36,529 nt of DNA from Campylobacteraceae bacterium (GTDB lineage: Bacteria; Campylobacterota; Campylobacteria; Campylobacterales; Sulfurovaceae). A program made the position numbers and the translations under genes. Positions 31,397 to 36,529 of the stretch are shown here, piece after piece. The stretch is taken from assembly GCA_027100635.1 (NCBI GenBank), contig JAMOOQ010000035.1:1-36529 (forward strand), in the 5' to 3' direction. The number at the start of each line of letters is the position of its first letter. The first letter of the stretch is position 1. Under the pieces are notes generated by a model. That model saw only the letters and a program-made list of their open reading frames with translations, ran no database searches and was not told the DNA's origin.

Positions 31397-33283
31397 ATGG
31401 CAAAAGTATTAGGAATAGATTTAGGAACAACAAACTCAGCAATGGCAGTTTTTGAAAATGGTGAAGCTAAAATTATAGCAAATAAAGAGGGTAAAAATAC
31501 AACTCCTTCAATCGTAGCATTTACAGATAAAGGTGAAGTTTTAGTAGGTGAGACTGCAAAAAGACAAGCGATAACAAACCCTGAAAAAACAATTTATTCA
31601 ATTAAAAGAATTATGGGTTTAATGTTTAAAGATGACCATGCAAAAGAGGCTCAAAAACATCTTCCATATCATATTATAGATAGAAGTGGTGCTTGTGCAA
31701 TTGAAGTTGCTGGTAAAACTTATACTCCTCAAGAGATTTCAGCAAAAGTATTAATTAAGCTTAAAGAAGATGCAGAAGCATATCTTGGAGAGACTGTAAC
31801 TGATGCAGTTATTACAGTTCCTGCTTACTTTAATGATAACCAAAGAAAAGCTACAAAAGAGGCGGGAACAATTGCAGGACTTAATGTTCTTAGAATTATC
31901 AATGAGCCAACTTCAGCTGCGTTAGCGTATGGACTTGATAAAAAAGATGCAGAAGAGATTGTAGTTTATGACCTTGGTGGTGGTACATTTGATGTTACAG
32001 CACTAGAAACCGGTGATGGTGTAGTTGAAGTTATGGCAACTGGTGGTGATGCATTCCTTGGTGGAGATGATTTTGATAATAGATTAATTAATTATATTGC
32101 AGAGCAGTTTAAAAGTGATACAGGAATTGATATTAAAAACGATGTTATGGCACTTCAAAGAATTAAAGATGGTGCAGAAAATGCTAAAAAAGAGCTTTCA
32201 AGTGCAACTGAAACAGAGATTAATTTACCATTTATCACAGCAGATGCAACTGGACCAAAGCACCTTGTTACAAAAATTACAAGAGCAAAATTTGAATCAT
32301 TAATTGGTGATTTAGTAACTAGCACAATCAAAACTATTACTGGTGTTATATCTGATGCTGATTTAAGTACTTCTGATATTAAAGAGGTAATTATGGTTGG
32401 TGGTTCAACAAGAGTTCCTTTAGTTCAAGAAGAGGTTAAAAAATATTTTTCAAAAGAGCTTAACAAATCTGTAAACCCTGATGAAGTTGTAGCTTTAGGT
32501 GCTGCTATTCAAGGTGGAGTTTTAGCTGGAGATGTAAAAGATGTATTACTTCTTGATATTACACCACTTTCTCTTGGAATTGAAACTCTAGGTGGAGTAA
32601 CAACTAAGGTGATTGAAAAAGGTACAACAATCCCTGCTCAAAAGTCTCAAACATTCTCAACAGCAGAAGATAACCAACCAGCAGTATCTATCCATGTTCT
32701 TCAAGGTGAGAGAGAGTTTTCTAAAGATAATAAATCTTTGGGTATGTTTGAACTTAGTGATATTCCAGCAGCAAGAAGAGGAGTTCCACAAATTGAAGTA
32801 ACTTTTGATATTGATGCAAATGGTATCCTTACAGTTTCTGCTCAAGATAAAGGAACAGGTAAATCACAAGAGATTAAAATCACTGGTTCGTCGGGATTAA
32901 GTGATGAAGAAATTGAAAAAATGGTACAAGATGCAGAGGCAAATAAAGAGGAAGATGAAAAAAGAAAAGAGCTTGTAGAAGCTAGAAATCAAGCTGATGC
33001 ACTTATCCACCAAACAAAAAAATCAATAGAAGATTTAGGTGAAAACTTTGATGCAACAGAAAGAGAGAATATTGAAAAAGCATCAAAAGAGTTAGAAGAG
33101 ATTATTAAAGATGACAATGCAACTAAAGAGCAAATTGATGAAAAAGTAAAAGCTTTAACAGAGATTAGTCATAAATTAATGGAAGCAGTTTATGCAAAAG
33201 AGCAAGAAAAACAAGGTGGTGGAGCAAATCCAGCAGATAAAAAAGCAAAAGATGACGATGTTATCGATGCAGAAGTAGAGTAA
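31397..33283 (+). CDS. dnaK: Chaperone DnaK (Hsp70)
   Basis: 628 residues, full length. ATPase motifs [48 protein letters not shown] and [15 protein letters not shown]. Interdomain linker [19 protein letters not shown]. Substrate-binding domain, helical lid, and acidic C-terminus ending [10 protein letters not shown], the usual co-chaperone tail. It folds and holds client proteins with GrpE and a DnaJ not in this window. Ribosome-binding site AAGGAAAG precedes the ATG. Confidence 0.99.
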   Translation: MAKVLGIDLGTTNSAMAVFENGEAKIIANKEGKNTTPSIVAFTDKGEVLVGETAKRQAITNPEKTIYSIKRIMGLMFKDDHAKEAQKHLPYHIIDRSGACAIEVAGKTYTPQEISAKVLIKLKEDAEAYLGETVTDAVITVPAYFNDNQRKATKEAGTIAGLNVLRIINEPTSAALAYGLDKKDAEEIVVYDLGGGTFDVTALETGDGVVEVMATGGDAFLGGDDFDNRLINYIAEQFKSDTGIDIKNDVMALQRIKDGAENAKKELSSATETEINLPFITADATGPKHLVTKITRAKFESLIGDLVTSTIKTITGVISDADLSTSDIKEVIMVGGSTRVPLVQEEVKKYFSKELNKSVNPDEVVALGAAIQGGVLAGDVKDVLLLDITPLSLGIETLGGVTTKVIEKGTTIPAQKSQTFSTAEDNQPAVSIHVLQGEREFSKDNKSLGMFELSDIPAARRGVPQIEVTFDIDANGILTVSAQDKGTGKSQEIKITGSSGLSDEEIEKMVQDAEANKEEDEKRKELVEARNQADALIHQTKKSIEDLGENFDATERENIEKASKELEEIIKDDNATKEQIDEKVKALTEISHKLMEAVYAKEQEKQGGGANPADKKAKDDDVIDAEVE

Positions 33284-33309
33284 AAAACTTTAAACATATA
33301 AATAACTAC

Positions 33310-33364
33310 TCGGAATTGGTGCTTTAGCTCCAACTTTTTGTGAGGCTAAAGCCATCACTTCCGA
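33310..33364 (-). repeat. Palindromic element, core copy between dnaK and htpG
   Basis: Core only (55 bp). TCGGAA at 33310-33315 and TTCCGA at 33359-33364 are perfect ends; inside, GGTGCTTTAGCTCC pairs imperfectly with GAGGCTAAAGCCATC. The TTTTGAAAGAAC extension of the 72-bp copies is missing. It occupies the dnaK-htpG spacer and may act as a hairpin in that RNA. Confidence 0.85.
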
Positions 33365-33417
33365 TTGGTTTTAATATACAAAAAAATCAAAAAATATAAT
33401 AAAATAGGAAAATATAA

Positions 33418-35280
33418 ATGGCAAAACATCAGTTTCAAACAGAAATCGGACAACTTTTAAAATTAATGACTCACTCTCTATACTCAAACAAAGAGATTTT
33501 TATAAGAGAACTTGTATCAAATGCAAGTGATGCACTAGATAAATTTAACCACCTTAACCTTACAGATGATAACTTTAAAAACACAGATTGGAAAGGTCAA
33601 ATTAACATCAAATTAGATGATGCTGATGGTACTTTATCAATTATGGATAATGGTCTTGGAATGAACGAAGATGATTTGATGAATCACCTTGGTACTATTG
33701 CAAAATCAGGAACAAAAGCATTTGTAGAAAACTTAACAGGTGATGCTAAAAAAGATTCTAATTTAATTGGTCAATTTGGTGTTGGTTTTTACTCTGTATT
33801 TATGGTAGCAGACCAAGTAGATGTAATCACAAAAAAAGCTGGTGAAGACCAAGCATATAAATTTACTACAGATGGAACTGGTGAGTTTGAGATTTCTCCT
33901 GTTACAAAAGAGACTCATGGTACTGTAATTTATATTAAACTAAAAGATGAAGAGAAAGAATTTTTAACAAAATGGAAAGTTCAAGAGATTATCAAAAAAT
34001 ACTCAAATCATATTCCATATCCTATTACAGCACAGTTTACTGAAGAAGAAACAGAAGGTGAAGGTGATGATGAAGTTACAAAAACAGTAAATAAATCAGA
34101 ACAAATCAATGAAGCAACAGCACTTTGGACAATCAATAAATCAGAGCTTAAAAAAGAGGATTATATAGAGTTTTATAAAGGTTTTGCTCACGGTGATGAT
34201 GAACCAATTAAATATCTTCATAACAGAGTTGAGGGTGCAAATGAGTTTACAACACTATTTTATATCCCAAAAACAGCTCCAATAGACTTATACAGAGCAG
34301 ATTATCAAGCAGGTGTAAAACTTTATGTAAAAAGAGTGTTTATCACAGATGATAATAAAGAACTTTTACCATCATATTTAAGATTTGTAAAAGGTATTAT
34401 TGATAGCGAAGATTTACCTCTAAATGTAAGTAGAGAGTTACTTCAAGATAATAGAATTTTGGCAAATATTAGGCAAACTTCTGTTAAAAAAATCTTAACA
34501 GCAATCAAAAAGCTAAAAGATGAAGATGCAACAACATTTACAGAACAATACAATAGAGTGATGAAAGAGGGAGCTTACCAAGATCAAGTAAATAAAGATC
34601 TAATCTTAGAAATCATTAAATATAAAAGCTCAAATCAAGATGGTATGGTTGGACTTGATGATTATATCAGTAGAGGTGACAGCGAGAAAAAAGAGATTTA
34701 TTACATCATTGGTGAAAATGAGGTAACTCTTAGAAACTCTCCGCTACTTGAAGCTTATAAAAAAGCAGAGATTGAAGTTTTAATCCTTGATGATAAAGAG
34801 GTTGATAGCATTGTAACTCCAATGTTTGGAACATTCAAAGAGTGGGCATTTAAAGATATTACAACTATTGAAGCACCAACTACTCAAACAAAAGAGGAAG
34901 AGGAAAAAACTCAAGAGGAGTTTAAATCTTTGACTGATAGATTAAAAGAGGTTTTAGGCGAAGAGATTAAAGAGGCTAAAACTACAAATAGATTAACAAC
35001 AAGCCCAAGTTGTGTAGTAAAAGATTCTAATGATCCAATGGCTGGAATGGCAGCTATGTTTGCTCAAATGGGACAAGATATTCCAGAAACTCCATTAATT
35101 TTGGAAATCAACCCAGAACATGAGATGATTAAGAAATTAACAAACCTTGAAGATAGTGAAAACTTTGCTGATATGGCATGGATTTTACTTGATAATGCTA
35201 AATTGTCTGAAGGGATTGAACCAAAAGATAAGATTGCATTTGCAAATAGAATTTCTAAGATTGCTACGAGAGCGATATAA
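33418..35280 (+). CDS. htpG: Chaperone HtpG (Hsp90)
   Basis: 620 residues. N-terminal GHKL ATPase: RELVSNASDALDKFNHL, SIMDNGLGMNEDDL, GTIAKSGTKAFVE and IGQFGVGFYSVFMV. The middle domain has GVKLYVKRVFITDD and RFVKGIIDSEDLPLNVSREL, and the C-terminal dimerization domain starts at about 500. A dimeric stress chaperone. It lies 134 bases after dnaK on the same strand, separated by a palindromic element. It may be part of the grpE-dnaK transcript or have its own promoter. Confidence 0.98.
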   Translation: MAKHQFQTEIGQLLKLMTHSLYSNKEIFIRELVSNASDALDKFNHLNLTDDNFKNTDWKGQINIKLDDADGTLSIMDNGLGMNEDDLMNHLGTIAKSGTKAFVENLTGDAKKDSNLIGQFGVGFYSVFMVADQVDVITKKAGEDQAYKFTTDGTGEFEISPVTKETHGTVIYIKLKDEEKEFLTKWKVQEIIKKYSNHIPYPITAQFTEEETEGEGDDEVTKTVNKSEQINEATALWTINKSELKKEDYIEFYKGFAHGDDEPIKYLHNRVEGANEFTTLFYIPKTAPIDLYRADYQAGVKLYVKRVFITDDNKELLPSYLRFVKGIIDSEDLPLNVSRELLQDNRILANIRQTSVKKILTAIKKLKDEDATTFTEQYNRVMKEGAYQDQVNKDLILEIIKYKSSNQDGMVGLDDYISRGDSEKKEIYYIIGENEVTLRNSPLLEAYKKAEIEVLILDDKEVDSIVTPMFGTFKEWAFKDITTIEAPTTQTKEEEEKTQEEFKSLTDRLKEVLGEEIKEAKTTNRLTTSPSCVVKDSNDPMAGMAAMFAQMGQDIPETPLILEINPEHEMIKKLTNLEDSENFADMAWILLDNAKLSEGIEPKDKIAFANRISKIATRAI

Positions 35281-35286
35281 AAATTT

Positions 35287-35312
35287 GTAGGGTGGGTGAG
35301 AACCCACCGTAT
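35287..35312. repeat. REP-like hairpin after htpG
   Basis: GGTGGGT (35291-35297) and ACCCACC (35302-35308) pair around GAGA, within TGTAGGGTGGGT..ACCCACCGTAT. It is a different family from the AGGGCAACC unit. There is no T-run after it, so a REP-type repeat is more likely than a terminator. Confidence 0.65.
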
Positions 35313-35327
35313 AATAAAGGTATAATA

Positions 35328-35872
35328 TTGAAATTAAAAAAGTATTCAAATTGGAAATATTTAAAACAATTAAACTCTTCTAAATTTATAAATTCAATGT
35401 ATATATATTTCTTTTTAGTTCCAATATTTGTAAAAACTTCGGAACTAATTAGTTCAAAAATATATATTCAAGTTAATGTACCTTTTTCATTAATATGTTT
35501 CTATTTTAGTGCTTTATTTTTTATTATTGGAAAAATTTTATTAAAAATAAACTGTCCATTAATCATTAAAGAAAATGATTCATTTAGTGATTTTTTAAAT
35601 TCAGGGAAAAAGTTATTTCAATTAAAGCCTTATATAAAAGATATTGATTAGATGATGAAGCTTTTAAAATATTATTTGAAGATAAAGATAAATCTATAAA
35701 CGATCATGAAAAACTACAATCTTATTTTTCGGAAATATATAATGAAGCAAATACTAGAAATGAGTATTTAAGAAATTTTATTGGAGCTTTATATATTTTA
35801 GGCTTTGGTTTATTATTTATAGTCATAGGAGAAAATCTTAACTATATGATAAATTTTATTATAGGAGATTAA
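35328..35872 (+). pseudogene. Two-TM membrane protein broken by a frameshift
   Basis: The start is TTG at 35328 with AAAGG 7 bases before. The first frame, MKLKKYSNWKYLKQLNSSKF.. to ..YIKDID, has TM segments at about 23-39 and 54-71 and stops at 35651. The next 220 bases are open in another frame without a start: DDEAFKILFEDKDK..NEYLRNFIGALYILGFGLLF..NFIIGD, ending at 35872 with a third TM. One lost T in GATTAGATGATG (35646 region) would explain the break; restoring it gives about 181 residues. PFSLICFYFSALFFIIGKIL and NCPLIIKENDSFSDF resemble a widespread hypothetical family. Function unknown. Decay and base-call error are both possible. Confidence 0.65.
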
Positions 35873-36373
35873 ATGAAAAATAAAAAAAATATAATCATTT
35901 TTATATTAGTGATAATTATAATTAGTTTAGGTATATTAGTCAATTATACAGAGGATAAAAATTGGAAAATGATATCTAAATCTATGAGAGAACATTACAT
36001 TTGTAAACTAGATTATGATGAACTAGATATAAAGTTAACAGAATTAAAAGAAAAATATGCAAATGATATATCTGAAATAAAAATAGAATTATCAGAGTCT
36101 AAAAATAAAATTGAAACTTTAGAGGATAAACTATTATATCCTGATGATGAAGTTTGTGATATATGTAAAGATGAAGATTACAATAATGATAAATCAATAT
36201 TAGTTGATATTTTGAAAACTAAAAAAGATAATACACCTCTTACATCAAATGAACGTTTAAATATAATAATCATGAGAAATCAAGGCTATAAAGATAATGA
36301 AATAAAAGATTTTTATTCTAAAAAAAATATAAAATTATTTTTAAATTCACTAGGAAAAAATCAAAATGAATAA
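35873..36373 (+). CDS. Small membrane-anchored coiled-coil protein
   Basis: 166 residues, no family recognised. An N-terminal TM (6-24: IIIFILVIIIISLGILVN) is followed by a heptad-rich helix (about 50-90: LDIKLTELKEKYANDISEIK), a CDICKDED pair of Cys, and a helical C-terminal part with LTSNERLNIIIMRNQGYKDN, which looks like a short helix-turn-helix. AGGAG lies 5 bases before the ATG, which abuts the stop of the preceding broken gene. Codon use is as AT-rich as the rest. Function unknown. Confidence 0.6.
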   Translation: MKNKKNIIIFILVIIIISLGILVNYTEDKNWKMISKSMREHYICKLDYDELDIKLTELKEKYANDISEIKIELSESKNKIETLEDKLLYPDDEVCDICKDEDYNNDKSILVDILKTKKDNTPLTSNERLNIIIMRNQGYKDNEIKDFYSKKNIKLFLNSLGKNQNE

Positions 36374-36449
36374 TTTAGTTTATTAAAGATTATTTTGATA
36401 TAATAACCGACATTCATCACCCCTCTAAACTTAAACTAATATAAAACAA

Positions 36450-36529
36450 CTAATCATAAAACTCTTCATAATCATCCCCTAAGCACTCCAAAATAATCTC
36501 ATGATTTTCATTAAAATAATCCAATTGAG
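36450..36529 (-). CDS. C-terminal end of a minus-strand gene (partial)
   Basis: The minus strand reads, in one open frame to the window edge, QLDYFNENHEIILECLGDDYEEFYD followed by TAG at 36452-36450 (here broken into two parts for reading: QLDYFNENHEIILE and CLGDDYEEFYD). It is convergent with the gene ending at 36373. Too short to name, but the composition and end look protein-like. Confidence 0.4.
   Translation of the reverse strand, partial: QLDYFNENHEIILECLGDDYEEFYD

Noticed and set aside
35430-35452. TCGGAACTAATTAGTTC in the broken membrane gene as a solo fragment of the palindromic element
   Set aside because: Only the first eight bases match; the rest of the core is absent, so chance is likely.
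1-36529. tRNA, rRNA or riboswitch genes
   Set aside because: No clover-leaf with conserved TTCGAATC-type arm, rRNA segment or known aptamer core was recognised; the clover-leaf at 31273 lacks tRNA features.

Overview
The window is an AT-rich bacterial chromosome segment that reads as Campylobacterota (the former Epsilonproteobacteria), probably an Arcobacter- or Sulfurimonas-like lineage. The evidence is an ArsRS-type two-component pair, an HsrA/CosR-type regulator with the typical DNA-binding half, the nth-peb4-fba neighbourhood, aminofutalosine deaminase (futalosine menaquinone route), agmatine deiminase plus N-carbamoylputrescine amidase, and the ferredoxin/ppx pair. No rRNA, tRNA or CRISPR array was seen.

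Layout. 3-4127 (minus): ArsS-like kinase, its response regulator, and a hybrid kinase whose catalytic and phosphorelay residues look degenerate. 4228-6255 (plus): arsC-like reductase, an ABC-auxiliary lipoprotein and a frameshifted cyclic-nucleotide-type K+ channel. 6257-13785 (minus): MlaF-like ATPase, mqnF, two tandem HEPN-like proteins, aguB, aguA and a single-polypeptide type IIG restriction-modification enzyme. 13936-18184 (minus): rplT, rpmI, ppx, ferredoxin, hsrA-like regulator, folB, plsY. 18264-20155 (plus): nadA and an NlpC/P60 lipoprotein. 20455-25004 (minus): a minisatellite-bearing lipoprotein, then an overlapping operon of Pro-rich secreted protein, calcium-type beta-barrel, response regulator and kinase. 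25063-28609 (minus): a PLP enzyme, fba, a SurA-N-like protein and a PEB4-like foldase. 28705-35280 (plus): nth, mltD, grpE, dnaK, htpG. 35328-36529: a frameshifted membrane protein, a small coiled-coil protein and the end of a minus-strand gene.

The most unusual content is a family of dispersed palindromic elements. A 72-bp unit (54-55 bp palindromic core with TCGGAA/TTCCGA ends) occurs between genes and also inside three protein-coding genes. Each in-gene copy has the same orientation and reading frame, adding a peptide of the type SEVMASA..KAGAKAPVP. This resembles the Rickettsia palindromic elements in behaviour, though not in sequence. A second family (AGGGCAACC..CCCCTACA units in inverted pairs) sits between genes, and at 20239-20432 three palindromes are nested inside one another.

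The second unusual theme is translation starts. Three genes (the ArsR-like regulator, the second kinase and the Pro-rich secreted protein) have convincing N-termini but no ATG, GTG or TTG. They appear to begin at ATT or ATA codons, with a Shine-Dalgarno sequence upstream in each case.
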